Assembly (NCBI GenBank): GCA_900208305.1 | Contig: OAPG01000004.1 | Coordinates: 1,151,178-1,215,177, forward strand | Direction: 5' to 3' | Length of the DNA: 64,000 nt | DNA from: Melanopsichium pennsylvanicum | Lineage: Eukaryota; Basidiomycota; Ustilaginomycetes; Ustilaginales | In this document: positions 52,089 through 62,528 of the stretch, one piece after another | Layout: each line of letters starts with the position of its first letter | Position numbering within the stretch: the first letter of the stretch is position 1 | Program-made: the position numbers and the translations under genes | The notes under the pieces: generated by a model | The model's input: only the letters and a program-made list of their open reading frames with translations | Databases searched by the model: none | What the model was told of the DNA's origin: nothing

Positions 52089-54976
52089 GCCGCAAGGTGA
52101 GGTCGAACAAAAGCAATGACCAGACCTGCGACTAGAGATGCACGGAAAGTGAGGCCATGAGAATAGGAAGATGCAAATATCTGCTAGGGGCGGATGATAG
52201 AAGATGCATGTAGAGCTGCACAGTGTGTTGGAGATGGATGGCAGATGGGTGACAAGAGCGAGAGGTTGCAGTGAGGGTATCGCGATGAAATTGTGATCCA
52301 GCGAAAGGAGGATGCAGCGGAAGGATGTCGAACGCGATGAAAGTTGCTGCTAACCTGTTGTTTGGGATGAGAAGACAATGGACGGTGCTGAGTGGTGGCT
52401 GTATGCGGTCGAGGTGTTGATGGTCGTCCAGGTTGATTGCGCGAGGTAGTGATGGATGGTGGTGGGATCAAATCGGAGCGGAGAGGAGGGGAAGTAGGCC
52501 AGTCAAGCACAAGATCAACTCGAGATACTTTTGTAGAGCTGAGACGAGAAGAAGAGTTTGAACGAGGTACAAGCAAGTGCAGGATGAGGAGCCCCAAGAT
52601 TTGCAAAGAGACCGTCCTGCTGCCAGCCAAGCATCGCAGTAGTGTAAGTCAGAGGTGTTGATTGAGCTGGGGGACAAAATAATGGGGTTGCTCTCAAATG
52701 ACAAAAGATCAAGAAAATCAAAACCAACACTTCTCGCACACACATACGCACACCCACACCCACACCCACAAACCACATTAGCAACAACAGCACAGATCAA
52801 GAATCAAAGCAAACAAAATAAGGCAAAACGAATGTGGCTCTCGCTCTGTGAAAGTGAACTTTCATACTGATTCAGCTCGACCAAGACAGAAAGCCATCAG
52901 GGGCCTTGCATTGTACGACCTGTCGCACAGACACAGAGAGAGAGAGAGACACACACACACAGAGAAACGCCTCACAAGCCACAATTTCAGGCGACAGGGT
53001 CCTTCGTCAAGCAATTTTTTGTGCTTCCACATAACGCCGGAGTGTAAATTACTGTAACAGTATCACTGGCAATGTACTACCCATGAACTTGATTGCCCGA
53101 GGCTTTGATTTTGCGACTCGCAGCCTTGCACACGCATTAATGAGCTCGGGACCTGGATGCTCAAGCCATACTCGATCAAAGTTTGCCGTTCGAAACTCCA
53201 AAATCGAGCTCAGGTATGCAAGCGACTGTTGCGCCGTGGCGTCCTCGTATCATGGTCAAGACGGCTGCCTTGTTCACTCACACAATTGTACGTAGGACCA
53301 AGCAGAAGGATCAATTATTGACGTGCCGTCACAAATCACGCATCGTGACAGCAGCAGCCTGCTACAGCACTGTAAAGGTTTTATCAAAGGCAATCTCCGA
53401 CGTGGTGCCAACTCTGAAAGCGGCTAGGATGCACGCCATGAAGTTCTTCTCTAGGTGTTGGTCTCGGCAGATGCAGCTATTTTTAATAACCTGCAAAGAA
53501 TAGTAAATTAATATGTTACAACATCGTGAATGATTCCCAGTATATTATTTAGAAAAAAAAAAAAAGAAAACAGAAAAAACATAGTAAGCCACCTTTCACG
53601 GAACGTGACTTCTTTCATCGAAAAGCAACAACAACAACAACAACAACATAATTTACTGTACACGGCCGGTACCCACTTTGTGCTCGCAATCACCCACACT
53701 ATGTACTCTCGGCACATCACAATCTACAACCGGGTACGGAACGAATGCCTCGTCCGAGCTTCGGAGACTTGTATCAAGCCTAGCCTATCCCATACGATCC
53801 ATCATCCTGTTGGTCGTCAATTCCCAGCCGGGCTTCACGCAAGCCACCCAAGATGGATGCAGCGAATGCAGCTCGAACGCATCTGTACTGTACAGTATGT
53901 GATGTGCGGTGCAAGTCGGAAAAGCAGGTCCGATACCTGGACTGCACACGCTGCTGCAGACAGAGGCCTCAGGACGCGACTCTTGCACTTGTAAGAATTA
54001 TATACATTTCGCAAGTAGGCGCGCCGCATTGATATCCGTTCAAGCACAGATTGTAAAAGTCTCTTCACCTCTGCCTGCCTGGCCGCACGCACGCACTTGA
54101 ACCAGTCGAGCCCTATCTTTCCCACGAGCAAGTGCCAAGGCGCATGAAACTTCTGTCAGCAAGCCAGGTATGTGGGGCCCACACTATCAGCCTCCAACAC
54201 ATGTCTGCATCGCAAGCTTTATCTTGATGGAGGCCCAGGCAAAGCCTTTCCAGATAAGTATCTCACAGTTGAGCCACATATGACGAAAGCTTCCAGCAAG
54301 TGTAAGAAGAGCAAGCTGAGCGTGCCAGGTCTCCTTTGCATCCACGGTGCGACACCAATATTTTCCCCCTGCTGTCAACGTTGGTCGGATCTAGCTGCTG
54401 AATGCGCTTTCAGCTCATTCTTCAATAATTTCGACGTCCGAACCTTTTAACGGCCTATGCCAAAAAGCTTGCTTACACTTTCCAACCCGACGATCGCTGC
54501 TACAGTACAGTAGTGGAGAGAAAGTGGTGATCCAATCTCCGACTCCGACTCGGTTCTATCACAGGCTCCAGAGAGCAAAAAGTCGGACAGAACGACAACC
54601 AAACCAAACTTTTTCGACTCGCGTCCTTTTCTCAGACACGCGTTGTCTTCTCTAGAATGCAACCAACGTGAATTATTGTGAATCTGAATTCAGGGTCCAG
54701 GTACAACCCATTACCGATTCAAATCGGCCCCTGATTTCACCATCGGCGATGGTAGCCGGAGCCTTCTACAAATTTCCATTCGGTGATTCCGACGTCCGAA
54801 GCACACATATTGTGATAGTCCTTTCTTCGCAGGATTATTCTTCGACCGCTCTCAAGCCAGTCAAGAAGCGTTTCCAAATGCCACTTGGATCGTCCGACAT
54901 CATTCTGGCTTGAGATTCATTTGCCTGCACGCTTCCCTCCGCTCCATATTCAGCTTCAACACCATATTCTATCATC
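52089..54976. promoter_or_regulatory. 2.9-kb divergent intergenic region
   Basis: It lies between the CC1-box gene and the CHORD gene. It contains CACACC repeats (about 52738-52772), GA/CA runs (about 52936-52962), an A-rich tract (53550-53578) and (CAA)n (53624-53647). TACTGTA motifs occur repeatedly (53048-53056, 53651-53660, perfect palindrome 53886-53897, 54501-54512). The left kilobase is probably the leader and promoter of the CC1-box gene. I see no conserved frame and no RNA gene. Confidence 0.45.
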
Positions 54977-56065
54977 ATGGTCATCTGTACTCGCCGCGGC
55001 TGCGGTGTCGACTTCAACCCATTATCGCCCGCTGCCTCGTGTAGCTACCATCCTGGCGCTCCCGTCTTCCATGAAGGCCTTAAGTCGTGGTCATGCTGCA
55101 ACCACATCAACAAGCCCGTCATGGAATTCGATCAGTTCCTCGCCATTTCTGGCTGTAGCTCTGTAGACGCTCACTCAACTGAAAAACAAGCAGTCCCAAC
55201 CGCCAAAAACGGCGCAGTCGTACCCGAAGGCGATGCTCCATCAGCAGCTGATCACTTTCAAGTGGTGTCTCAAGATGCTGACGGCAAGGAGACTTTCGGA
55301 AAGATCAGCTCAACTGCCGACATTGTTCAGCCTCTCTCTGGAATGTCACTCCTCGCCGCTCAGAACGCCGCTTCGTCCACAAACGCGGATGACAACGCGC
55401 AAGCTAAGAAGGAGCCCGCCGAGGAGGAGGATCCTGCCGAGTCCGATGCTAACCTTCAGCCAGATCTTGTCTGCAAGCGTGGTGGATGTGGCTTCAAGTT
55501 TCCAGGCGGCGCACGCGACCGATCAAACGAGACCTGCAACCATCACAAAGGCTCGCCCATCTTCCACGAAGGCTCCAAAGGCTGGTCCTGTTGCAAGCGC
55601 AGGGTTCTCGACTTCAACGACTTCTTGCAGATTGAGCCCTGCACCACCGCAAAGTCTGGTCACCTCTTCGTTGGCGCACTCAAGCCAACTGCAGATGGGA
55701 GCGCCGATGGAGAGCAGAGCGTCGACTGCAGGATGGACCACTACGAGACACCCAACGACGTCCGTCTGACCGTCTACGCCAAAGCAGTGGTGGCCGACAA
55801 AAGCTCGATCGATTTCAAGAATGACAGCGTCATCTTTTCTCTTTGGCTGCCACCAGCCCCTGGCTCATCTAGCGGCCGTCGCTTCCAGAAGGTCCTCAAG
55901 CCTTTTGCATCCATCGTCCCCGCCGAGTCATCCTTCAACATCACCAAGTTCAAAGTCGACCTCGTTCTCACAAAACAGGCAAAAGGTCAGAGTTGGCCCT
56001 GTCTCGAGAGCGGCGACACTCCCATCGGCTACGGTCTCACCTTTGGTCGTGACAAGGACAAGTAG
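54977..56065 (+). CDS. CHORD and CS domain co-chaperone (RAR1/CHP1/melusin family)
   Basis: The product has 362 residues. Two CHORD zinc domains are clear: about 4-63 (CTRRGCGVDFNP, CSYHPGAPVFHEGLKSWSCC) and 166-225 (CKRGGCGFKFPGG, CNHHKGSPIFHEGSKGWSCC). Each holds the invariant Cys and His ligands. A CS (p23-like) domain follows at about 246-340, with CRMDHYETPNDVRLTVYAKA and FNITKFKVDLVLTKQ. CHORD-CS proteins bind Hsp90 and Sgt1 and act in assembly of NLR-type and kinetochore complexes. Fungi usually carry one such gene. The linker between the CHORDs is acidic and disordered. The ATG at 54977 is four codons before the first zinc ligand, so the start is secure. Confidence 0.95.
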   Translation: MVICTRRGCGVDFNPLSPAASCSYHPGAPVFHEGLKSWSCCNHINKPVMEFDQFLAISGCSSVDAHSTEKQAVPTAKNGAVVPEGDAPSAADHFQVVSQDADGKETFGKISSTADIVQPLSGMSLLAAQNAASSTNADDNAQAKKEPAEEEDPAESDANLQPDLVCKRGGCGFKFPGGARDRSNETCNHHKGSPIFHEGSKGWSCCKRRVLDFNDFLQIEPCTTAKSGHLFVGALKPTADGSADGEQSVDCRMDHYETPNDVRLTVYAKAVVADKSSIDFKNDSVIFSLWLPPAPGSSSGRRFQKVLKPFASIVPAESSFNITKFKVDLVLTKQAKGQSWPCLESGDTPIGYGLTFGRDKDK

Positions 56066-56263
56066 ACTACCAGTCTCATCTATGCAGCACCACGTTCCTA
56101 CTTCTCATCAAACACTCTTCTTTGTAATAACAGAACTCATTCGTCCCCTCGCATGCAATACTACTCATAGCAACACAATCGCACCACGCGTTCGTCTGCG
56201 GAAGCCATCGGCGACGCGAAAAATCGCGTGCAAGCTGTAAGATTGTATAGGACGAAGCAGAGT
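56066..56263. other. Short convergent spacer
   Basis: 198 bp between the CHORD gene and CTF18 stop codons; nothing else seen. Confidence 0.6.
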
Positions 56264-59200
56264 CTATAGAAGTGAAGAAATCTTCACCGGACGCCGCACC
56301 GCATTTGAAAAGCCCTCGTGGTAACGGTAGAAAACTTTGATCTTGCCATCGGCAGCCTTATCATCCGTTGCCACTGGTCTCGATGCTGCGTCATCAACTG
56401 CTTGCATGCCGCCACTGGTCGTTGACGTCACGTCGGAAGCGCTTGAGGCGCGACCCTCCGGTACCTTTCCCTTCTTGCCGCCCATGCCTTCGGGGATCGG
56501 AACCGCCGAAAACGCTGCGGGTACTGTGGCGCTTTTCTGCATGATTGGCCGACCAAAGAAGTCGACGGCGATCTTTTCCTGCTTGCTGGTGACCGCATCT
56601 CGCGCAGCATTGGCACTGGCACTCTTGGACCGATAAATTGCAGTAGCGCTCTTCGACGTCGAACCCGCATGGTCCTCACCAGCCTCAACGCCAGCATTCT
56701 TTCGCAGCGTGAGTCGCTCCATCTCCCTTGCCACAAGCTGACGCACGGCAAAGCGCGAAGGTCCGACTTCCTTGGATCGCTTGCCTTCGAACTGCGTAAA
56801 AACGTCGAGCGGAGGATCGAGCTTGTACACCAGCTGACCCGCACTCTGCCCTGTCAAGGCTGCTTCCTCCTCCGAGATCTTGTCCGGAACGAACTTGATG
56901 TTGAGCGATGTCATGATCGAAACAAGAGAGGAAAATGCCTGCTTGTCTTCTGCACGTGACAGCTGGTTGTTGATCGGTCGAAGGTCCGGCGTGAGGATAC
57001 GCATCAGCGATGGCCCCAGCTCTGTGATAACAGAATGGCGATTGAACTGCGAGCGAACATTGGCGGGAAGGATGCCGACAGCTTGAGTGATGATCTCGGT
57101 AAAGGCTGACCTTTTGAGATGATTCTCGTAATCGACCTTGGGATACTCGGGAAGCGCGTTGCCAACATGAGCAAACAGCAAGTGCCAGCAGACAAACGAC
57201 CAAGGCATGAAGCCGAGCAGCTCATAGTTGCCATGGGACCATGCGCGAGCCGAAATGCTTTGGCCAAAGTGTAGCCAATCGTGCACCTGCCGGTACCGTT
57301 TCCAGCCCCCATCAGCAGCGCGCAACGTCGGGTAATGCTCGAAGCAGCCCTGAGCAAGCTTATCGTACTCGCTGCAGCTGATGACTTCCTGAACGATGCG
57401 GCTGACATTTTCCTGAGGTGTATCGACCAGCGCAAAGTCCTTTTGCTTCTCTCTGCTGTCCGAAATCAATGTCTGGTCAGACGCCTTGCGCGACGAATTC
57501 CAGGGTGATCCGTCTGCATCAGCAGCGTGCGCATTTGCGCCCTTCATGCTCGAAGCAGCTGCCTGCTTGCGATTCTGGCGGCGAAAGAGCATTTCCCAGG
57601 CTTTATGGACGGTACCACCTGTGTCCTTAATGCCGATAGAAGCGGTCTTGACCGCCGCCTCCGTGAGCGCGATGTTCTTGGTCTTTGCGAATTCCAATGC
57701 ATTGAGGCATGAGCGAATGTCGCCGTTGGTCAACTCCGCAAGTAGAGATAGGCCACGAGCTTCGACAGAGAGCGATTCTGCCTCGCAAATTTCGCGCAGA
57801 CGCTTGACCACGAGATTGGTCGGTGGCTTGTTGATTCGGATCAGCTTGGCCATGGGCCGCAAGGGACGCAGAGAGGGAGCGTACAGATCATTGCAGATAC
57901 AGATGATCGGTCGGAGAAGTGGCTTGAAACCCTTACGCTGCTTCTTTCCGCGAGCGGCAAGACCTGCCGCCTTCGGACCGGCTCCCTTACCTTGCTCCAC
58001 CAAACGCACAAGCGCGCGCACAAAGCCCTGAGATTCGCCCGAAGCTCCCCCGCCACCCCCCGTTGCGCCGTCGATCTCATCAATCACCACCAAGGTCGGT
58101 CTTGGATCTTTCAGACTGCCCGACTCGAGGGCCATCTTGATTACATCCTCAACAGCCCCAGCTGTTCGTGCATCGCTTGCATTCAGCTCGTACACATTGT
58201 AGCCCGCATGTGCACCGATGACGTGAGCCAGCGTGGTCTTACCCAGACCAGGCGGACCCGAGATCATCATGATTCGTTCCCGTGGTCGGCCGTATGGGTC
58301 CTTCCACATGTGTTGGCGACCCTGGTCGCTGGCGTGATTATCAGGTAGCCCAAATTTGGCCTTGATGTACTCTCGATGACGCTCCTTGCGGTGATCTTTG
58401 CGCTTGAAGACACACTCGTCCCACTCCTTGAGCCAGCCCAACACGTCACGGTGGACGCGCTCGTCGCCCAGTAGCTCACTGAATTTGGCCGGCCGATGCT
58501 TGTCCACCCACATCTTTGATGCAGCCTTCGAACCTTCTACAGTGGCGTTCTTTGGCGGCTGTCTTGCTTGTATGCGTTCGATCTCCTCGCGCTCTACCAC
58601 ATCGAGGGCTTTCAACACTTCCACTGCATCAAGTAATTGGTGAATGGGAAGTTCGAGAAGTTGGGAAGCGTCGACATCGGTCATGATGGCGGGCGACTTG
58701 AACCCCTTCATGCGTTTGCGGCGCTCAAAGCGGACGCGAGTACCATCCATGGTGGTCGCGTCCACGAAACCAGCAGGTATGTACTTGGGAACACCGATAG
58801 GCTGTAAGCGTGACGGAAGCCGTGTGGGTCCTGCTCGAGCCTCGCTGCTGCCAGCGACAGAGCCTGTCTCTTCCGTGTCCATGTCCACGGTGGACAAGGC
58901 TTCGATAGCTCGCAAGGACGTTGCGTGTGCAGATGTAGGGATAGGTTCATGCGTCGAAGGATGGAGTTTGACGCTTGCTGCGGCTGAGTGCTGTGAGCTC
59001 GGCTGAGAAGAAGCGCCAAGCAAGCCGTTGCTTTCGAGGAGATCCGAAACTGAAGGAGAGGCGATGGATGGAGTCGATGTGAGCTTTGCTGGGGAAGCTG
59101 TGCTGTACAGGAAGAATTCGTCAGGAGGAGAGGGCGGACGTGGCGAGATCTGGGATGGTTCAGGTGCGGTGGGATGCGATACGGTATGTTCTTCCTCGGC

Positions 59201-59809
59201 GAGCAAAAAGGCTTCAAGCTCATCGTCGTCGTGATCTGCCAAGTGTGGTTTCTTGTCTGAAGGTTGCTGCTGGTTTTGCCGCCAGTCAAGATTGTACCTA
59301 TGCTCCATCTCCTCGTCGAGTAGCTGATCGAAGTCGAGGTCTGCATCAAAGTCCATGGGTTCACCGCGATCGGCAGATGGAATGTACGGTTGGTGGTTTA
59401 GCTTGTTCGAACCTTGGGAGCCCCATGCGTTGAGTGCCTTCTGCGCTTCGCTCTGAGATCCGGATGGACTAGATGGATTGATAAAGCGTTCGCAAAAGGG
59501 TCCGATTGCGCTTGCGAAAAGCTCGTTTGCCTTATCTTGCGACGAGAGGGAGTTAGATGGATGAAGGTCGAGGTCGAGAAGGCCGTTACCTTCGAGCAAG
59601 CCTGTCTCGATCATCGCGCTACTGTGATCGTCAGTCTCAATGCTAGATGCAGGTATCCATGAGAAGTGATGGGTGTCAAAGAAAGGATATGAGAAGATGA
59701 CAGTGGTCGTTGCCATGACCAATGGCGTGATTGAGGATTGCACAAGTTCCAAGTGTGTTGGAGTTGGTGAAATCTTTAAAAGAGTCCAACACGCCGCTGG
59801 CTCGGTCAT
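56264..59809 (-). CDS. CTF18: Ctf18, large subunit of the alternative replication factor C
   Basis: The longest frame gives 1181 residues. A second ATG at 59716 (MATTTVIFSYPFF) would remove 31 and is equally plausible. The N-terminal 430 residues are acidic and disordered. WVDKHRPAKFSELLGDERVH begins the RFC-like AAA+ region near residue 430. Walker A is G518-P-P-G-L-G-K524-T, Walker B VVIDEID has D577-E578, and sensor region RPIICICNDLYAPSLRPLRP follows. The VYELNASDAR segment is typical of Ctf18. The C-terminal part continues the family's collar and has FYRYHEGFSNAVRRPVKISS near its end, the conserved tail that binds Dcc1-Ctf8. The complex loads PCNA on the leading strand and supports cohesion. 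It is divergent from MCC beta, or from the small gene at 59861 if real. Confidence 0.93.
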   Translation of the reverse strand: MTEPAACWTLLKISPTPTHLELVQSSITPLVMATTTVIFSYPFFDTHHFSWIPASSIETDDHSSAMIETGLLEGNGLLDLDLHPSNSLSSQDKANELFASAIGPFCERFINPSSPSGSQSEAQKALNAWGSQGSNKLNHQPYIPSADRGEPMDFDADLDFDQLLDEEMEHRYNLDWRQNQQQPSDKKPHLADHDDDELEAFLLAEEEHTVSHPTAPEPSQISPRPPSPPDEFFLYSTASPAKLTSTPSIASPSVSDLLESNGLLGASSQPSSQHSAAASVKLHPSTHEPIPTSAHATSLRAIEALSTVDMDTEETGSVAGSSEARAGPTRLPSRLQPIGVPKYIPAGFVDATTMDGTRVRFERRKRMKGFKSPAIMTDVDASQLLELPIHQLLDAVEVLKALDVVEREEIERIQARQPPKNATVEGSKAASKMWVDKHRPAKFSELLGDERVHRDVLGWLKEWDECVFKRKDHRKERHREYIKAKFGLPDNHASDQGRQHMWKDPYGRPRERIMMISGPPGLGKTTLAHVIGAHAGYNVYELNASDARTAGAVEDVIKMALESGSLKDPRPTLVVIDEIDGATGGGGGASGESQGFVRALVRLVEQGKGAGPKAAGLAARGKKQRKGFKPLLRPIICICNDLYAPSLRPLRPMAKLIRINKPPTNLVVKRLREICEAESLSVEARGLSLLAELTNGDIRSCLNALEFAKTKNIALTEAAVKTASIGIKDTGGTVHKAWEMLFRRQNRKQAAASSMKGANAHAADADGSPWNSSRKASDQTLISDSREKQKDFALVDTPQENVSRIVQEVISCSEYDKLAQGCFEHYPTLRAADGGWKRYRQVHDWLHFGQSISARAWSHGNYELLGFMPWSFVCWHLLFAHVGNALPEYPKVDYENHLKRSAFTEIITQAVGILPANVRSQFNRHSVITELGPSLMRILTPDLRPINNQLSRAEDKQAFSSLVSIMTSLNIKFVPDKISEEEAALTGQSAGQLVYKLDPPLDVFTQFEGKRSKEVGPSRFAVRQLVAREMERLTLRKNAGVEAGEDHAGSTSKSATAIYRSKSASANAARDAVTSKQEKIAVDFFGRPIMQKSATVPAAFSAVPIPEGMGGKKGKVPEGRASSASDVTSTTSGGMQAVDDAASRPVATDDKAADGKIKVFYRYHEGFSNAVRRPVKISSLL

Positions 59810-59860
59810 AGCGTTGAACTCTTTGTGCGTCGCGCGACGCGTAGAAAGGCTGCGCTGTTT

Positions 59861-60198
59861 TCATTTGTTAGACTTGCTACTGATTGACAAATCCGAAAAA
59901 AATTCTTCGAAGTCTATCGGGTCGAGATCGTGGTGGTGCATGGAGTCGGATGGGCTCGGTGTGGTCTGACGTCCGGCTATTGGATATTTCGCTTTTGACG
60001 GTCCAAAACCCATGCACGCTTCCCCCGCTCCCCCGCTTCCGCAATTTTGGCCGCTTGCTTCGGATACGGATAAAGTAGTCAAGAAAGACAAAAGAGCGCG
60101 AAATGAGAGCCTTGGATGAGAGCTCGGGTGAGGAAGCAGGCACAGACTTACCGGGAAGAGTAGACGACCAACTCTCTACTCTCTTCCAAGTCTATCAT
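59861..60198 (-). CDS. Possible small two-exon gene, 79 residues
   Basis: Joining 60198-60152 with 60053-59861 gives an ATG-to-stop frame of exactly 80 codons. Exon 1 starts MIDLEESRELVVYSS and ends at a strong donor (CGGTAAGT). The 98-bp intron ends GAAGCAAG. Exon 2 includes ACMGFGPSKAKYPIAGRQTT and ends DPIDFEEFFSDLSISS before a short basic tail. No family is recognised. The frame is broken by the intron's own stop, so it would be missed as a single-exon gene. The acceptor is weak and the 3' end is only 52 bp from the CTF18 start, which would leave CTF18 little promoter. This could be chance. Confidence 0.3.
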
Positions 60199-60379
60199 TT
60201 TTCGTTCTTGAGAGCGACGCCGGAATAGCGTTTTTGCCCTGAACAAATCGTCCCGTCCTTCTAGCACCACTCAAGCACAATCGCTACACTCTTACAGCCA
60301 CCATCAACGCAAGCTCAACAGAGGTCGCTTCCACAATTTACCCTCACAAGGACACAACGCTCTCCATCGCAAGCTTACA
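60199..60379. promoter_or_regulatory. Promoter and leader of the MCC beta gene
   Basis: These 181 bp before the ATG at 60380 are rich in CA and CT (about 60255-60375), as in transcribed leaders here. The region would be a divergent promoter if the small gene at 60198 is real. Confidence 0.4.
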
Positions 60380-62128
60380 ATGTTGGCAAGGCAAATCATA
60401 AGTCGACTTGCCTCTGGCACTGTTCACCAACTTCGCCAAGCTCTGAATGCACCTAACAGGTGCTACCGTGCTGCATCTCACTCGGTGTTCCAGCAACAGA
60501 GCAGCGTCCTCCCCAACAACTTGGATTTGTCTTCGGATGACTTCTTCGCCAACAAGTCCCACATGGATGGTCTCGTCGAGAAGCTCGATGCCAAGCATGC
60601 AAAGCTCGCTCTCGGCGGCAGTGAAAAGGCACGAGCGCGTCACATCTCCCGAGGCAAAATGCTACCTCGAGAACGTGTTGCTGCGCTACTTGACCACGGC
60701 TCGCCCTTCTTGGAGCTCTCGAAACTCGCTGCCTACGAAATGTACGGCAACGACGAGGTTCCAGGTGCTAGTATCATTTCAGGTATCGGGCGAGTCTCTG
60801 GTACCGAGTGCATGATCGTCGCCAACGATCCTACCGTCAAGGGTGGCAGTTACTACCCTATCTCTGTCAAGAAGCATCTTCGTGCTCAAGCCATCGCCCG
60901 CGAGAACCGTTTGCCATGCATCTACCTCAACGAGAGTGGCGGTGCCGCTTTGCCTCATCAGGCCGAAGTCTTCCCCGACGAGACCCATTTCGGCCGTATC
61001 TTCTACAACATGGCCCACATGTCGGCGCTCGGCATTCCGCAGATATCGGTCGTGCACGGTATCAGTGTCGCAGGTGGTGCGTACGTGCCTGCTATGGCCG
61101 ACGAGACTATCATTGTCCGCAACCAAGGAACGATCTTCTTGGCTGGTCCTCCGCTTGTCAAGGCAGCCCTCGGAGAGGTGGTTGACGACGAAACGCTGGG
61201 TGGTGGTGAGATGCACTGCACCGAGTCCGGTGTGACGGATCACCTCGCAGTCGACGATGCACATGCCATCACTCTAGCGCGCGAGGCGGTGGCCAATCTC
61301 GGTCTTTGCGGTCGATCGAACGCCAGCCTCACCGATGCTTCCTTTGAGCAGCCATTGTATGACGCCTCTGAGCTTCACGGCATCATTCCAGAGAACTCAC
61401 GCAAGCCTTTCGACATTCACGATATCATAGCCCGCTTGGTTGACGGCTCGCGCTTCCATGAGTTTAAGAAACTCTACGGCAAAACCATAGTCACAGGTTT
61501 CGCAAAGATTGCTGGTCAAGATGTCGGTATTATCGGCAACAACGGTGTCCTGTTCGGAGAATCGGCCAAGAAAGCGACCAGCTTCATCCAGCTTTGCAAC
61601 CAGCGTCAGACACCGCTTGTCTTCTTGGTCAACGTGACTGGCTACATGGTCGGTACCAAGGCAGAGCGATCCGGCATTGCCAAGGATGGTGCCAAGATGG
61701 TTCGTGCGGTCGCATGTGCTAATGTGCCCAAGTTCACCGTCATTGTAGGAGGCAGTTTCGGCGCTGGCAACTACGGCATGTGCGGTCGCGCCTACAGTCC
61801 TCGCTTCTTGTGGATGTGGCCCAACGCTCGCGTGGGTGTAATGGGCGGCGAGCAGCTCAGCCAGGTCATGGGGACTGTCAGCAGCGACAAGTCTAAGCAG
61901 GAGGGTCTCAGAGACATTATCGAGAAGCAGACTTTGCCCGAGTACGCCAGCGCACGGCTTTGGGATGATGGCATCATTCGACCTCAAGACACCCGGAGCG
62001 TGCTCGCTCTGGGCCTGAGCGTGGCTAACGCTGGAAGATGGAGGAGTTCGCAGCGCGGAGACACTGGCGGCTCACGACACCCCGCCTGGGATGGCAACAA
62101 CTATGGAGACGGCGTCTATCGAATGTGA
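60380..62128 (+). CDS. MCCC2: 3-Methylcrotonyl-CoA carboxylase beta subunit, mitochondrial
   Basis: The product has 582 residues. It is the carboxyltransferase subunit of the biotin enzyme that carboxylates 3-methylcrotonyl-CoA in leucine breakdown. The first about 30 residues are basic and free of acids ([20 protein letters not shown]), a mitochondrial presequence. [20 protein letters not shown] opens the carboxyltransferase fold. The segments [36 protein letters not shown] and [19 protein letters not shown] are characteristic of MCC beta rather than propionyl-CoA carboxylase. [20 protein letters not shown] and [20 protein letters not shown] build the second half. It is the last gene before the telomere, about 1.7 kb away. 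The alpha subunit is not in this window. Confidence 0.97.
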   Translation: MLARQIISRLASGTVHQLRQALNAPNRCYRAASHSVFQQQSSVLPNNLDLSSDDFFANKSHMDGLVEKLDAKHAKLALGGSEKARARHISRGKMLPRERVAALLDHGSPFLELSKLAAYEMYGNDEVPGASIISGIGRVSGTECMIVANDPTVKGGSYYPISVKKHLRAQAIARENRLPCIYLNESGGAALPHQAEVFPDETHFGRIFYNMAHMSALGIPQISVVHGISVAGGAYVPAMADETIIVRNQGTIFLAGPPLVKAALGEVVDDETLGGGEMHCTESGVTDHLAVDDAHAITLAREAVANLGLCGRSNASLTDASFEQPLYDASELHGIIPENSRKPFDIHDIIARLVDGSRFHEFKKLYGKTIVTGFAKIAGQDVGIIGNNGVLFGESAKKATSFIQLCNQRQTPLVFLVNVTGYMVGTKAERSGIAKDGAKMVRAVACANVPKFTVIVGGSFGAGNYGMCGRAYSPRFLWMWPNARVGVMGGEQLSQVMGTVSSDKSKQEGLRDIIEKQTLPEYASARLWDDGIIRPQDTRSVLALGLSVANAGRWRSSQRGDTGGSRHPAWDGNNYGDGVYRM

Positions 62129-62528
62129 GCTGCATTTGCCTGCCGTCTGACCAGTTTGCGAAGTAATAGAATACCTCGAGACATTGCACAAATCCTTAAC
62201 AGAGTGTCATGAGTGCACACAGTGATCAGCAAGCTAAATTTTGGAGGGATGGTCAAGCATGAGTGCGGTTTTGGCAGCTCTCAACCTTAGCTACACCATT
62301 TTTCCTGGCTCAAATGCAAGGTGTTAGGGAGGTTTTGCACCTCTTGTAGTCAACTTGAAAGAATGTTACAGGGCGCAGAACACCCAGCTGGATAGAAATT
62401 TAAGTTTTGTTGGGTTTCAATTTGGCTTCCAATAAGATAGGGAGTTTTACCCAAACTTGGCTGAGGATCTGCCAAGCGCCATGTCACGGGAGTGGGTCCC
62501 AAGGAAGAGGTCTGCGCAGACCAGAGAT
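62129..62528. other. Subtelomeric junction, no gene
   Basis: This holds the MCC beta 3' end followed by CpG-poor DNA: about two CpG between 62180 and 62470. No frame looks coding. Confidence 0.5.

Noticed and set aside
53530..53994. 154-codon frame starting near the A-rich and CAA tracts
   Set aside because: The first part is translated simple repeat, the rest shows no family, and it lies in a promoter region.
56264..62128. Functional cluster of CTF18 with MCC beta
   Set aside because: Replication clamp loading and leucine breakdown are unrelated; adjacency is ordinary gene order.
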